DNA of 53,485 nt, taken from NCBI GenBank assembly GCA_025456085.1, contig JALOLF010000010.1, positions 1-53,485 on the forward strand, written 5' to 3'. Positions 15,548-24,898 of the stretch are shown here, one piece after another (within the stretch, counting starts at the first letter, position 1; every line of letters begins with the position of its first letter). The translations under genes were made by a program, and so were the position numbers. The notes beneath the pieces are model-generated. The model worked only from the letters and a program-made list of their open reading frames with translations, ran no database searches and had not been told where the DNA came from. Source of the stretch: Acidimicrobiales bacterium (lineage in GTDB: Bacteria; Actinomycetota; Acidimicrobiia; Acidimicrobiales; Acidimicrobilacustridaceae).

Positions 15548-16216
15548 TCAGCTCCGGAACCCCGCGGCGCGCTCCACCACCCGGGCCGCCGCCACCACGG
15601 CCTGCCCGTAGCGCCGACCGGGCTGGCGGGTGGTGCGCTCGATCGGTCCCGAGACGCTCACGGCGGCGACGATGCGCCCACCCTCGTCCCGTACCGGGGC
15701 ACTCACCGAGGCGACGCCCGCCTCGCGTTCACCCACGCTGTCGACCCAGCCGAGTCGACCCACCCGGCGCGACCCGTCGTCACCCAGGACGCGCCCGGCG
15801 GAACCGGCGTCGAGGGGCAACGACGCGCCCATGGGGACGATGGTGCGCAGGCCGTGCGGCGACTCGAGCGCGGCCACGCACACCCGACGGTCCCCGTCGC
15901 GGACGTAGAGCTGCACGCTCTCGCCCGTGGCGTCACGCAGCTCGGCCAGTGCGGGCCGGGCCAACTCGGCCAGCGGGACGGCACCGGCCGCGGCCCGGCC
16001 CAGCGCGATGAGCCGTACCCCCAGGGCGAAGCGGCCGTCGTCGTCGCGGCGCACCAACCCGTGCGCCTCCAGCGCCACGGCCAGCCGGTGTGCCGTGGCT
16101 CGCGACAGCCCCGTCGCCGCCACCAGCTCGGCATGCGACCGCGGACCGTCGACCAGCGCCTCGAGAACGGCGACCGACTTGTCGAGCACGCCGACGGTGC
16201 TTACACTTCGTCCCAC
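15548..16216 (-). CDS. IclR-family regulator, LtbR/NdgR-like, divergent from leuCD
   Basis: A 222-residue regulator. The N-terminal winged helix (about 8-70) has [12 protein letters not shown] and [15 protein letters not shown]. The IclR effector domain follows (about 75-222), with [24 protein letters not shown] and [12 protein letters not shown]. In actinomycetes an IclR protein divergent from leuCD is LtbR (Corynebacterium) or NdgR (Streptomyces), which controls leucine synthesis genes. That function is inferred from family and position. The GTG start lies 6 nt after TAGTCT, and this promoter overlaps the putative operator, so autoregulation is expected. Confidence 0.9.
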   Translation of the reverse strand: MGRSVSTVGVLDKSVAVLEALVDGPRSHAELVAATGLSRATAHRLAVALEAHGLVRRDDDGRFALGVRLIALGRAAAGAVPLAELARPALAELRDATGESVQLYVRDGDRRVCVAALESPHGLRTIVPMGASLPLDAGSAGRVLGDDGSRRVGRLGWVDSVGEREAGVASVSAPVRDEGGRIVAAVSVSGPIERTTRQPGRRYGQAVVAAARVVERAAGFRS

Positions 16217-16221
16217 AAGAC

Positions 16222-16248
16222 GAGACTACTGTCTCACTATACGAGACA
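16222..16248. promoter_or_regulatory. Putative LtbR/NdgR operator in the iclR-leuC intergenic region
   Basis: TGTCTC (16230-16235) and GAGACA (16243-16248) form a perfect 6-bp inverted repeat with a 7-nt spacer, and a further GAGAC at 16222-16226 makes overlapping half-sites. The element covers the regulator's -10 (TAGTCT, 16223-16228) and lies about 40 nt before the leuC start, well placed to control both genes. Confidence 0.7.
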
Positions 16249-16285
16249 ACAAGCGAGCGGCCCCCGCACCGGCCGAGGAGGCGAC

Positions 16286-17692
16286 GTGTCCACGCCGAGA
16301 ACCCTGAGCGACAAGATCTGGGATGCACACGTGGTGCGCCGGGCCGAGGGCGAGCCGGACCTGCTCTACATCGACCTGCACCTCGTGCACGAGGTGACCT
16401 CACCCCAGGCCTTCGACGGCCTGCGCATGAACGGGCGCCGGGTACGCCGACCCGACCTCACCGTGGCCACCGAGGACCACAACGTGCCCACCACCGACAC
16501 CGACCAGCCCATCGCCGACCCCGTGTCCCGCAAGCAGGTCGAGGTGTTGCGGGCCAACTGCGCCGAGTTCGGTGTCACCGAGTTCCCCATGGGCCATCCC
16601 GGCCAGGGCATCGTCCACGTCATCGGCCCCGAGCAGGGCCGCACCCTGCCCGGCATGACCATCGTGTGCGGCGACAGCCACACCTCCACCCACGGCGCCT
16701 TCGGGGCCCTGGCCTTCGGCATCGGCACCAGCGAGGTCGAGCACGTGCTGGCCACCCAGACCCTGCCCCAGGTGCGGCCGGGCACCATGGCCGTCGAGGT
16801 GGAGGGCGAGCTCGCCCCCGGCGTCACGGCCAAGGACGTCGTGCTGGCCATCATCGGGCGCATCGGCACCGGCGGCGGCATCGGCTCCGTCATCGAGTAC
16901 CGCGGCTCCGCCATCCGCTCGCTGTCGATGGAGGGGCGCATGACGGTGTGCAACATGTCGATCGAGGCCGGTGCCAAGGCCGGGCTCATCGCCCCCGACG
17001 ACACCACCTTCGCCTACCTGGAGGGACGGGCCCATGCCCCGACGGGAGCCGCCTGGGAGGAGGCCCTGGCCTACTGGCGCACCCTGCCCACCGACGACGG
17101 CGCCGCGTTCGACACGACGGTGCACCTCGATGCCACCTCGCTGGCGCCGTTCGTGTCGTGGGGCACGAACCCCAGCCAGGTGGTGGCGCTGCACGGCGTC
17201 GTGCCCGACCCCGACGACTTCGCCGAATCCTCCCAGCGCGAGGCGGCGACCCGGGCGCTGGAGTACATGGGCCTGACCGCGGGCACGCCCCTGCGCGAGG
17301 TCGGCGTCGACACCGTGTTCATCGGGTCCTGCACCAACAGCCGCATCGAGGACCTGCGGGAGGCCGCGGCGGTGCTCGACGGCCGACAGGTCCGGGCCGG
17401 CCTGCGGGCCTTGGTCGTGCCCGGGTCCTGGCAGGTCAAGGCCCAGGCCGAACAGGAGGGCCTCGACGCGGTCTTCCGCGCCGCCGGCTTCGACTGGCGC
17501 GATCCCGGCTGCTCGATGTGCCTGGCCATGAACCCCGACAAGCTGAGCCCGGGCGAGCGCTGCGCCTCCACCTCCAACCGCAACTTCGAGGGTCGACAGG
17601 GCCGCGGCGGGCGCACCCACCTCGTGTCCCCCGCCGTCGCCGCCGCCACCGCCGTCGCCGGCACCTTCGCCACCCCCGCCGATCTGGCCTGA
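16286..17692 (+). CDS. leuC: 3-isopropylmalate dehydratase large subunit
   Basis: 468 residues of the aconitase-like Fe-S subunit that isomerises 2- to 3-isopropylmalate with LeuD and probably also serves citramalate from CimA. It shows K-I-W-D-A-H-V-V near the start, [26 protein letters not shown] (cited in parts) and the cluster cysteines in G-S-C-T-N-S-R and [11 protein letters not shown] 16286 is chosen because GAGGAG lies 5 nt upstream. leuD follows after 20 nt. Transcription is probably controlled by the divergent IclR protein. No leader peptide was seen here, unlike leuA, leuB and ilvB. Confidence 0.96.
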   Translation: MSTPRTLSDKIWDAHVVRRAEGEPDLLYIDLHLVHEVTSPQAFDGLRMNGRRVRRPDLTVATEDHNVPTTDTDQPIADPVSRKQVEVLRANCAEFGVTEFPMGHPGQGIVHVIGPEQGRTLPGMTIVCGDSHTSTHGAFGALAFGIGTSEVEHVLATQTLPQVRPGTMAVEVEGELAPGVTAKDVVLAIIGRIGTGGGIGSVIEYRGSAIRSLSMEGRMTVCNMSIEAGAKAGLIAPDDTTFAYLEGRAHAPTGAAWEEALAYWRTLPTDDGAAFDTTVHLDATSLAPFVSWGTNPSQVVALHGVVPDPDDFAESSQREAATRALEYMGLTAGTPLREVGVDTVFIGSCTNSRIEDLREAAAVLDGRQVRAGLRALVVPGSWQVKAQAEQEGLDAVFRAAGFDWRDPGCSMCLAMNPDKLSPGERCASTSNRNFEGRQGRGGRTHLVSPAVAAATAVAGTFATPADLA

Positions 17693-17712
17693 CCGCGCCA
17701 CAGGAGCCCCGC

Positions 17713-18306
17713 ATGGAACCCGTCATCGTCATCACCGGCACCGCCGTCCCCCTCGACCGCTCCGATGTCGACACCGACCAGATCATCCCCAGCGACTGGC
17801 TGAAGAAGGTCGAACGCACCGGCTTCGGCGCCGGGCTGTTCTCCGAGTGGCGTGACGACCGGGCCTTCGTGCTCAACGACGAGCGCTACGCCGGCGCCCG
17901 GGTGCTCGTCGCCGGACCGAACTTCGGCACGGGCTCGAGTCGTGAGCACGCGGTGTGGGCGATCATGGACTACGGCTTCCAGGCCGTGGTGTCACCCCGG
18001 TTCGCCGACATCTTCCGCAACAACTGCACCAAGAACGGCCTGGTGCCGGTGCAGGTGCCGGCCGAGGTGGGCGAGGCGCTGCTGCGGGCCGTCGAGGCGG
18101 ACCCGTCCCTCGAGCTCACCGTCGACGTCGAACGCCGGGTCCTGTCGGCCCCCGCCGCCGGCATCGACGTCGCCTTCCCCCTCGACGACGCCACCCGCGA
18201 GCGGTTCCTGCACGGTCTCGACGACATCGGGATCACCCTGCAGCACACGGACGCCATCACCGGGTTCGAGGCCACCCGGCCGGTCTGGCTGCCGACGGCC
18301 GGCTAG
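17713..18306 (+). CDS. leuD: 3-isopropylmalate dehydratase small subunit
   Basis: 197 residues, the swivelling domain partner of LeuC. It contains D-V-D-T-D-Q-I-I-P, the substrate-loop G-P-N-F-G-T-G-S-S-R-E-H-A-V-W-A and F-R-N-N-C-T-K-N-G-L. CAGGAG lies about 6 nt before the ATG. Its stop shares the palindrome CTAG (18303-18306) with the stop of the convergent GGDEF gene, so both genes end in the same four bases. Confidence 0.96.
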   Translation: MEPVIVITGTAVPLDRSDVDTDQIIPSDWLKKVERTGFGAGLFSEWRDDRAFVLNDERYAGARVLVAGPNFGTGSSREHAVWAIMDYGFQAVVSPRFADIFRNNCTKNGLVPVQVPAEVGEALLRAVEADPSLELTVDVERRVLSAPAAGIDVAFPLDDATRERFLHGLDDIGITLQHTDAITGFEATRPVWLPTAG

Positions 18307-20237
18307 AGGTCCCCGTCGGCCAGGGCGATCCGCCAGCGACGACCGCCCAGCGCCTTGGCCCGGTACATGGCGGTGTCGGCCACGGTGAGCAGACGGTCCG
18401 CGTCGGTGTCGCCCGTGGGAGCCACGCCGACACCCACCGAGACGCCCACCGACAGGGTGCTCCCGCCGGCCTCGACGGGGGCGCCGAGCGCGGCGATGAC
18501 GCGCTCGCACAGCGCTGCCAGCTCGTCGGCATCGGCGATGCCCTCGCACAGCACCACGAACTCGTCGCCACCGACCCGGGCCGCCGTGTCCGCGGCCCGC
18601 AGCGTCCCCCGGAGCCGACGGGCCACGGCGACGAGCACCTGGTCACCGACGGCGTGCCCGTACTGGTCGTTGACCTCCTTGAACCCGTCGAGGTCGAGGA
18701 ACAGCAGCGCCACACCCGACGGGTCGCGCTGCTGACGGGTGAGCGCGTGCGCCAGTCGGTCGTTGAGCAGCCCGCGGTTGGGCAGCCCCGTGAGGTAGTC
18801 GTGGGTCGCCATCTCCCGCAGTCGGGTCTCGGCCTCCTTCAGGTCGGTGATGTCCCGGGCGTGCATGGCCACCCAGTCGAGCTCGCCGTCCTCCCGGCGC
18901 CGCACGATGCCCACCGCCGAGACGGGTCGCACCTCGTCGGGCCCGGTCCGCAGGCGCAGCTCGCCCCGCCACACGTCGGAGGTGGCGAGCACCTCGTTGG
19001 CGTCGGCCAGGAAGGCCGCGCGGTCGTCGGGTGCGAGCAGGTCGCCCAGCAGCCCCGTCCCACCCGCGAGGCGCAGCCGCTCCATCACCCGGCGCAGAGC
19101 CCGGTTCAGGTACAGGACCTCACCACCCTCGGGTCGCCAGATGGCCACGAAGTCCGACGTGGCGTCGAGCATGTCCTCGAGGCGACGCACCTCGGCGAGC
19201 GCCTCCTGCTCGTGGGTCACGTCCTGCAGGGTCGCGATCACCCCGACGACACCACCGGCACCGCCACGCTGCGGGCCGAGCGACACCCGCACCCAGCACG
19301 GACCCTTCGTGCCCTCGGCCTCCACCACCAGCTCCGCCGCCTCGCCCTCGTCGAGCGCCGCCCGGGCGGCGGCGCGCAGGCGGGCGCGGTCCCGGCGCGA
19401 CACGCCGGCGTCCCAGTCCTGGCCGTCCTCCCGACCGAGCAGCCCTGCGGCGGCAGCGTTGCGGAAGACCGTGTGGCCGGCCGCGTCCTCGACCACCACC
19501 CCGATGGGGAGCGCCTGGACGAGGGACAGGTGCGGGCCGTCCGTCGCACCGACCGAGGAGACACGCTCGCCCTCGTCGAGGTTGCGCACCTGCACCACCA
19601 GACCACGTACGTCGGGATGGTCGAGGAGGTTCACGCCCTGGACCTCGATGGTCTGCCAGACGTCGTCGTCGTCGACCGACCGGGACCGGATCTCGTAGCG
19701 CTGCAGCGCGGCGGGGTTGGCCACCGCCACGGCGAAGGCCTCGAGCACCCGGGGCAGGTCCTCGGGGTGCACGCGGTCCATGGGGTTGAGCCCGATGCCC
19801 GACACGCCGCGGCGAGGCAACCGGGTCGACAGGCGTTCCGACTGCCACTCCACCAGCCCGGAGCGGCCCAGCACGAAGGTCGAGTCCGCCAGCGAGTCGA
19901 CGATGGCGGCCAGTCGACGCTCGTCGGCGATCCCCCGCACCGCCACCAGCACCAGCTCGCCCTCGGCCCGAACCGTCAGCTCGACGACCGCAGCACCGGC
20001 CGCGTCGGTGTGCACCCGCACGCGAGCGGGGCGGGAACCCGCCGCCGCCACCAGCGCATCGACGGCGCCGCGTTCGGCCTGCTCGAACAGCTCACCGGGG
20101 CGGCGGCCGACGAGGTCCGACACGCCCGCCCCCAGCTCCACCGTCGCCAGCTCGTTGACCGCCACGACCACGCCGGCCCGCAGCACGAGCAGGCCCACGG
20201 GCACGGCATCGATGGGGAAAGGGACCGGTACAGGCAT
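18303..20237 (-). CDS. Multi-PAS diguanylate cyclase (GGDEF)
   Basis: About 644 residues from ATG 20237, which has GGAG 9 nt upstream; an in-frame GTG at 20258 is the alternative. An N-terminal PAS-like segment (about 5-60) and three clearer PAS units (roughly 120-235, 245-350 and 355-470) precede the GGDEF domain (about 480-640). The active site is an intact R-V-G-G-D-E-F, and an R-A-A-D inhibitory site lies exactly five residues before it, so the enzyme should make cyclic di-GMP and be feedback-inhibited. D-Y-L-T-G-L-P-N-R marks the domain start. There is no EAL or HD-GYP domain, no membrane helix and no obvious haem or flavin motif. It converges on leuD with shared stop bases. Confidence 0.93.
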   Translation of the reverse strand: MPVPVPFPIDAVPVGLLVLRAGVVVAVNELATVELGAGVSDLVGRRPGELFEQAERGAVDALVAAAGSRPARVRVHTDAAGAAVVELTVRAEGELVLVAVRGIADERRLAAIVDSLADSTFVLGRSGLVEWQSERLSTRLPRRGVSGIGLNPMDRVHPEDLPRVLEAFAVAVANPAALQRYEIRSRSVDDDDVWQTIEVQGVNLLDHPDVRGLVVQVRNLDEGERVSSVGATDGPHLSLVQALPIGVVVEDAAGHTVFRNAAAAGLLGREDGQDWDAGVSRRDRARLRAAARAALDEGEAAELVVEAEGTKGPCWVRVSLGPQRGGAGGVVGVIATLQDVTHEQEALAEVRRLEDMLDATSDFVAIWRPEGGEVLYLNRALRRVMERLRLAGGTGLLGDLLAPDDRAAFLADANEVLATSDVWRGELRLRTGPDEVRPVSAVGIVRRREDGELDWVAMHARDITDLKEAETRLREMATHDYLTGLPNRGLLNDRLAHALTRQQRDPSGVALLFLDLDGFKEVNDQYGHAVGDQVLVAVARRLRGTLRAADTAARVGGDEFVVLCEGIADADELAALCERVIAALGAPVEAGGSTLSVGVSVGVGVAPTGDTDADRLLTVADTAMYRAKALGGRRWRIALADGDL

Positions 20238-20431
20238 CGGGCGAAGCTCCACCGACACTATCGGTCGACCTCGGGCCGTTCTCCATGAGTCGAGCGGCCC
20301 ACCCGCACCCCCTCCCCCGCGGGTGGGGTACACACCGGCGGGAACCACAGCCGCGCCCGGCGTCGTCCAACGGGCGGATCGGGAACGACACGCCGGACAC
20401 GACCCGGCGGGTCTCGAGGAGGGAGCACCTC

Positions 20432-22687
20432 ATGCGACGACTGGTGGCGATCACGGTGGCGGCGGTGGCGCTGCTCGCCGCGTGCACGGACAGCGAGGAC
20501 GCGGTCAGGCCCACGACCGGCACCTCGGGCCCCGGCGGCTCCCTGGACGTGGCCCTGGTGGCGTCGGCCCTGCAACCCTTCGACGCCTGCGAGGACCTGG
20601 GATCCTGGGCCCGGGCCGAGGCCGCCGAGCGCGTCGGGCCCTACGGGCTCGACACCGGCTACGGCGGGGGCGACCTGGCGTTCACCGACGACGACGTGGC
20701 CGTGGCGCCGGGGTCCTCCCGGGTCGAGCAGACGACCGACGGCTCCCCGATCCCCACCACCGCGCCGGCGACCGACACCGCCGAGGAGAGCACCACGGCG
20801 GGCGACTCGGGCGACGGCGCCACCTCGGGCACCAACGTGCAGGAGGCCGGGGTCGACGAGCCCGATCTGGTCAAGACCGACGGGACCCTCCTCGTGACGG
20901 TGGTGGACGGCACCCTGCGCGTCGTCGACGTCAGCGACGACACCCCGGTGCAGCTCGCCACGTTGCCCCTCACCGAAGGCGCCGCCGGCGCCGACCAGCT
21001 GTTCCTGAGCGGCGACCGGGCACTCCTGCTGAGCTCGGGCGGCTGGTACGGGTACGGCGGCGTCGACGACGCCACCACGGGCGTGCCGGCGCCGGGAGGC
21101 ACGACGCTCACCCTCGTGGACCTCGCCGACCCCACGGCGCCGACGGTGGTGTCGTCGGCCTCGATCGACGGCCAGCTCCTCGACGCCCGGATGAGCGACG
21201 GCCGCATCCGGGTCGTGACCACCTCCACCCCCCAGGTGACCGACGACTGGGTGTACCCCTCGAGCAGCTCCGCCTCGGCCGAGCGCCGAGCCGAGGCCGC
21301 CAACCGGTCGCTGGTGGAGGAGACCGACGCCGAGGACTGGCTGCCGGCCGTCTACGTCGCCGACGGCGACGGCAGCGGGGGCGACTGGGACCGCGAGCCC
21401 CTGCTGGACTGCGCGTCGGTGCGCCACCCGGCGGAGTTCGCCGGCTTCGGCACGCTGGCCGTGCTGACCGTGGACCCGGCGTCGGCGGCCATCGACCCGG
21501 CCGACAGCGTGGGCATCCTGGCGTCGGGCGAGACCGTCTACGCCTCCGCCGAGCACCTGTACGTGACCACCTCCACGTGGCCCGACCCGGTCGTGTTCGA
21601 GGACGCAGACGCCCTGGCCGAGGCCAGCGAGGGCTACGGGACCGACATCCACCGGTTCTCCATCGCCGACCCGGGGCCCGCGGTGTACGAGGGGTCGGGC
21701 CGGGTGCGGGGCCGGCTGCTGAACCAGTTCTCGCTGTCCGAGCACGACGGCGTGCTGCGGGTCGCCACCACCGACGGTTCGCCGTGGGGACCGACGGGCT
21801 CCAACGAGAGCTTCGTCACCACGCTGGCCCTGACCGACGGCGCCCTGGTCCAGCAGGGCCAGGTCGGCGACATGGGCAGGGGCGAGCAGATCTACGCCGT
21901 GCGGTTCCTCGGCACGACCGGCTACGTGGTCACCTTCCGCCAGACCGACCCGCTCTACACGCTGGACCTCTCGGACCCGGCGGACCCCCGGGTCGTGGGC
22001 GAGCTGAAGGTGCCCGGCTACTCGGCCTACCTGCACCCGCTGGGCGACGGTCGGCTGCTGGGCATCGGCCAGGACGCCGACGCCGACGGTCGGGTGCTGG
22101 GCCTCAAGGTGTCGCTGTTCGACGTGTCCGACCCGGCCGCACCGGCCGAGCTGGCCACGTGGGTGCTGCCCGACGCCAGCTCCGAGGTGGAGTACGAGCA
22201 CCACGCCTTCCTGTGGTGGGGCGAACGGGACCTGGCCGTGCTGCCGGTGCAGCGCTACGACTGGAGCACGGGCGCCGAGAACGGCTTCACGGGCGCCATC
22301 GGCCTGCGCGTCGACGACGGCATCGCCGAACGGGGTCGGCTCACCCACCAGGCCGTGGTGGACCAGGGCTGGTACGGGTGCCCGCCCGACGCCCTCTGCG
22401 AGGACGTGCTGCCCGTTCCGGACACGGTCGCCCCCGAGACGACGCTGCCCGCCACGACCACGACCACCGTGGCGTGCAACCCCCAGCAGCAGGAGTGCCC
22501 GGAACCCGGACCCGGGCCCGAGCCCGGACCGGTGCCCGAGCCCGTGCCCGGCCCCACCGTCGTGGTGGACGTGCCCATCGCCCGCAGCCTGGTGGTGCAC
22601 GACCGCCTGCTCACCCTGTCGAGCGCCGGGATCGCCCTGAACGATCTCGACACCTTCGAGCAGGTGGGATGGCTGGCCTTCTCGTGA
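20432..22687 (+). CDS. Secreted lipoprotein with C-terminal beta-propeller domain
   Basis: A 751-residue lipoprotein. The signal peptide V-A-A-V-A-L-L-A-A-C ends in a good lipobox (cysteine about 20). A conserved N-V-Q-E-A-G-V-D-E-P-D-L-V-K-T-D-G segment (about 133-150) is typical of the COG4880/Beta_propel family of secreted propellers. Repeated V-x-D-V-S-D and L-V-D-L-A-D-P-T-A-P blades follow. Near residues 675-710 a Pro/Glu-rich insert with G-P-E-P-G-P repeats interrupts the last blade. The molecular function is unknown. GAGGAGGGA lies about 7 nt before the ATG. Confidence 0.87.
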   Translation: MRRLVAITVAAVALLAACTDSEDAVRPTTGTSGPGGSLDVALVASALQPFDACEDLGSWARAEAAERVGPYGLDTGYGGGDLAFTDDDVAVAPGSSRVEQTTDGSPIPTTAPATDTAEESTTAGDSGDGATSGTNVQEAGVDEPDLVKTDGTLLVTVVDGTLRVVDVSDDTPVQLATLPLTEGAAGADQLFLSGDRALLLSSGGWYGYGGVDDATTGVPAPGGTTLTLVDLADPTAPTVVSSASIDGQLLDARMSDGRIRVVTTSTPQVTDDWVYPSSSSASAERRAEAANRSLVEETDAEDWLPAVYVADGDGSGGDWDREPLLDCASVRHPAEFAGFGTLAVLTVDPASAAIDPADSVGILASGETVYASAEHLYVTTSTWPDPVVFEDADALAEASEGYGTDIHRFSIADPGPAVYEGSGRVRGRLLNQFSLSEHDGVLRVATTDGSPWGPTGSNESFVTTLALTDGALVQQGQVGDMGRGEQIYAVRFLGTTGYVVTFRQTDPLYTLDLSDPADPRVVGELKVPGYSAYLHPLGDGRLLGIGQDADADGRVLGLKVSLFDVSDPAAPAELATWVLPDASSEVEYEHHAFLWWGERDLAVLPVQRYDWSTGAENGFTGAIGLRVDDGIAERGRLTHQAVVDQGWYGCPPDALCEDVLPVPDTVAPETTLPATTTTTVACNPQQQECPEPGPGPEPGPVPEPVPGPTVVVDVPIARSLVVHDRLLTLSSAGIALNDLDTFEQVGWLAFS

Positions 22688-22711
22688 GCCGCGTCCCGCG
22701 AGCGTCGGGCG

Positions 22712-24274
22712 TCACACCCCCCGCAGCGAGCCGGGGCGGTCGACCTCGCGGGGATCCTCACCGGAGTCCTGCACCCGCTGGATGCGGTTGATGGCGTTGA
22801 CGAAGGCCCGGGCCGAGGCTTCCACCACGTCGGTGGACAGACCTCGACCGGGCATGGCCCGGCCGTCCACCTCGAAGCGCAGCGCCACGTCGGCGAGGGC
22901 GTCCACGCCGCCGGTCACCGACGTCACCGAGTAGTCGGTGAGACGTCCCTCCACGCCGGTGGCCTGCCGGATGGCCGTGCACGCCGCTTCGACCATGCCG
23001 TCGCCGTGTGCCGTGACCTCCAGCTTCTCGCCGTCGTGGTCCAGCACCACCGTGGCGGTGGGGGTGTCGTTGGTCCCGCCGTGGCAGCTCACCGAGACGA
23101 GCTGGTAGCGGTACCGCACCGTGTCGCCCACCTCCTCGGCCACCAGGGCCTCGAGGTCCTCCTCGGTCAGCTGCACCTTGCGGTCGGCCAGCTCCTTGAA
23201 GCGGGCGAAGGCCTGGTTCAGGGCGTCGCCGTGCAGGTCGTAGCCCATCTTGTGCAGCGTGTCGGCGAAGGCGTGGCGACCGGAGTGCTTGCCCAGCACG
23301 ATCTGGCTGTCGCCGGCGCCCACGACGGCGGGGTCCATGATCTCGTAGGTGGTCCGCTCCTTGAGCACGCCGTCCTGGTGGATGCCCGACTCGTGGGCGA
23401 AGGCGTTGCGGCCCACGACCGCCTTGTTGTACTGCACCGCGTAACCCGTGAGCCGGCTCACCAAACGGCTGGAGCGGGCCAGCTCCTCGGTGCGGATGGC
23501 GGTGTCGACGCCGCCGAACATCTCGGGCCGGGTGCGCAGCGCCATGACGATCTCCTCCATGGCGGCGTTGCCGGCCCGCTCGCCGATGCCGTTCACGGTG
23601 CACTCCACCTGGCGGGCGCCGGCGTTGACGGCAGTCAGCGAGTTGGCCACGGCCAGGCCCAGGTCGTTGTGGCAGTGCGAGGAGATCACGTAGTCGCCGC
23701 GCACCCGCTCACGGATGGCGGCGATGCGCCGGCCCCACTCCTCGGGGATGGCGAAGCCCACCGTGTCGGGGATGTTGAGCGTCGTCGCGCCGTGGTCCAC
23801 CGCGATCTGCAGCACCTCGCACATGAAGTCGAAGTCCGACCGGGAGGCGTCCTCGGGGGAGAACTCGACGTCGTCGGTGTAGCGCCGGGCGTGGGCCACC
23901 GCCTCGCCGGCCTCCACCTTCACCTGCTCGGGGGTCATGCGCAGCTTGTTGCGCATGTGGATCTCGCTGGTGGCGATGAAGGTGTGGATACGGGCCCGGC
24001 CGGCGTCGGCGATGGCCTCCCAACACCGGTCGATGTCCTTGCGGGCGGTGCGCGACAGGCCGCACACGACCGGCCCCCGCACGCTGCGGGCGATGGCCTG
24101 CACGGCTTCGAAGTCGCCCTGGCTGGCGATCGGGAAGCCGGCCTCGATGACGTCCACACCCAGGCGGGCCAGCTGCTCGGCGATCTCCAGCTTCTCGCCG
24201 GCGTCGAGCGAGATGCCCGGCGACTGCTCGCCGTCTCGCAGCGTCGTGTCGAAGATGATCACCTGGTCGGCCAT
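22712..24274 (-). CDS. leuA: 2-isopropylmalate synthase
   Basis: A 520-residue LeuA of the short (E. coli-like) class. It condenses 2-ketoisovalerate with acetyl-CoA, committing carbon to leucine. It starts [15 protein letters not shown] with E-A-G-F-P, shows S-S-H-C-H-N-D-L-G (metal His pair) and [10 protein letters not shown], and [15 protein letters not shown]. The C-terminal regulatory domain (about 390-505) binds leucine in relatives. It is monocistronic, preceded by the tetra-leucine leader and terminator at 24334-24449. It differs from the CimA in this window by E-A-G-F-P in place of E-G-G-W-P. Confidence 0.97.
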   Translation of the reverse strand: MADQVIIFDTTLRDGEQSPGISLDAGEKLEIAEQLARLGVDVIEAGFPIASQGDFEAVQAIARSVRGPVVCGLSRTARKDIDRCWEAIADAGRARIHTFIATSEIHMRNKLRMTPEQVKVEAGEAVAHARRYTDDVEFSPEDASRSDFDFMCEVLQIAVDHGATTLNIPDTVGFAIPEEWGRRIAAIRERVRGDYVISSHCHNDLGLAVANSLTAVNAGARQVECTVNGIGERAGNAAMEEIVMALRTRPEMFGGVDTAIRTEELARSSRLVSRLTGYAVQYNKAVVGRNAFAHESGIHQDGVLKERTTYEIMDPAVVGAGDSQIVLGKHSGRHAFADTLHKMGYDLHGDALNQAFARFKELADRKVQLTEEDLEALVAEEVGDTVRYRYQLVSVSCHGGTNDTPTATVVLDHDGEKLEVTAHGDGMVEAACTAIRQATGVEGRLTDYSVTSVTGGVDALADVALRFEVDGRAMPGRGLSTDVVEASARAFVNAINRIQRVQDSGEDPREVDRPGSLRGV

Positions 24275-24333
24275 GGGTACGCCTTTCGGGTCGGGGGGTC
24301 GGGGGTCAGGGGTCGGGTTCGTGTCGGGGAACG

Positions 24334-24365
24334 AAAAAACCCTCTGGCCGTTCAGGCGCAGAGGG
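24334..24365 (-). terminator. Attenuator terminator before leuA
   Basis: In the transcribed direction CCCTCTG pairs perfectly with CAGAGGG (an inner GCC/GGC adds to the stem) and six T residues follow. It lies about 60 nt before the leuA ATG. A textbook intrinsic terminator upstream of a gene. Confidence 0.9.
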
Positions 24366-24368
24366 CTC

Positions 24369-24395
24369 GGCGAGCACCTATGTGGGGTGCTCGCC
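24369..24395 (-). promoter_or_regulatory. Hairpin following the leuA leader peptide
   Basis: GGCGAGCACC and GGTGCTCGCC form a perfect 10-bp stem around 7 nt, starting directly after the leader stop codon and ending 3 nt before the terminator stem. It probably acts as the pause or first hairpin of the attenuator. Confidence 0.7.
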
Positions 24396-24449
24396 CTACA
24401 GAAGGAGAAGCTCCGAAGCGGTCGGGAAGCCGGTCGTCACGCCGTGCAT
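24396..24449 (-). CDS. Leader peptide MHGVTTGFPTASELLLL controlling leuA
   Basis: A 17-codon ORF whose last four codons before TAG are leucine (CTT CTC CTT CTG). A perfect hairpin, an intrinsic terminator with T6 and then leuA follow, the classic order of a leucine attenuator. CTT stands out as AT-ending in this window, which would make the ribosome sensitive to leucyl-tRNA supply. No Shine-Dalgarno is present. TAGCCT lies 6 nt before the ATG, so the leader is probably translated from a leaderless mRNA. Confidence 0.9.
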   Translation of the reverse strand: MHGVTTGFPTASELLLL

Positions 24450-24455
24450 GCTCGC

Positions 24456-24461
24456 AGGCTA
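24456..24461 (-). promoter_or_regulatory. -10 box TAGCCT of the leuA leader
   Basis: TAGCCT followed by 6 nt and the leader ATG. A TTGACG occurs upstream, but only 10 nt from the -10, so no -35 with normal spacing was found. Confidence 0.55.
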
Positions 24462-24579
24462 GCGCCCGCTGCGTCAAGCACCACCCTGCGGCGCCGGCCG
24501 GACCTGGTCCGGACACGCGGGCGTCGGCGGGGCGCTACCGTACGGCTCGCCAGCCCGAACACGTCCTGTGGAGGTCCCC

Positions 24580-24840
24580 GTGGGCAAGAAGATCCTCAAG
24601 CTCCTGATCATCGTCGCCATCCTGGCCGGCGCTGCGGTCGTCGTGCGCAAGTTCCTCGGGGGCGGCGGCTCCGACACCTCCTTCAGCGCCGGGGAACCCT
24701 GGCCGCCGCTGGGCAGCGAGGCGAGCGAACCGGCGAAGGCCGCCGCCGCGACGGTCTCCGACACCGCCAAGGACGCCGAAGAGGCCGTGGTCGAGGCGGC
24801 CGAGAGCATCGTCGAGGCCGCCGAGGAGGCCACCGAGTAG
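24580..24840 (+). CDS. Small single-span membrane protein with Ala/Glu tail
   Basis: 86 residues from GTG 24580, which has GGAGG 5-6 nt upstream; GTG 24568 in frame is less likely. Residues of about 5-24 (I-L-K-L-L-I-I-V-A-I-L-A-G-A-A-V-V-V) form one membrane helix. A short Gly/Ser-rich linker leads to a tail of Ala/Glu repeats (about 48-86) that should form an amphipathic helix or coiled coil. No family recognised. It stands alone between leuA and serA and ends at a strong bidirectional hairpin. Confidence 0.72.
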   Translation: MGKKILKLLIIVAILAGAAVVVRKFLGGGGSDTSFSAGEPWPPLGSEASEPAKAAAATVSDTAKDAEEAVVEAAESIVEAAEEATE

Positions 24841-24856
24841 CACCCTCCCGAGCGTA

Positions 24857-24897
24857 CGCACGACGCCCCGGCCGCACCTGCGCCGGGGCGTCGTGCG
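24857..24897. terminator. Bidirectional terminator between small membrane protein and serA
   Basis: A perfect 16-bp stem (CGCACGACGCCCCGGC with GCCGGGGCGTCGTGCG) around a 9-nt loop lies between two convergent stop codons (24840 and 24899). The T tract is minimal, but position and strength argue for termination in both directions. Confidence 0.75.
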
Positions 24898-24898
24898 T

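Noticed and set aside
16286-16330. Leader peptide before leuCD
   Set aside because: The iclR-leuC gap has no small ORF with a Leu run and no terminator; control appears to be by the IclR protein.
20258-22600. 780-codon open frame antisense to the beta-propeller gene
   Set aside because: Very long antisense frames are common in GC-rich DNA. The plus-strand frame has a ribosome site, signal peptide and family motifs; the antisense product is low-complexity His/Gly/Arg sequence.
19717-22791. 1024-codon frame overlapping the GGDEF and beta-propeller genes
   Set aside because: A shadow frame rich in Arg, Pro and Ser with no domain, crossing two well-supported genes.
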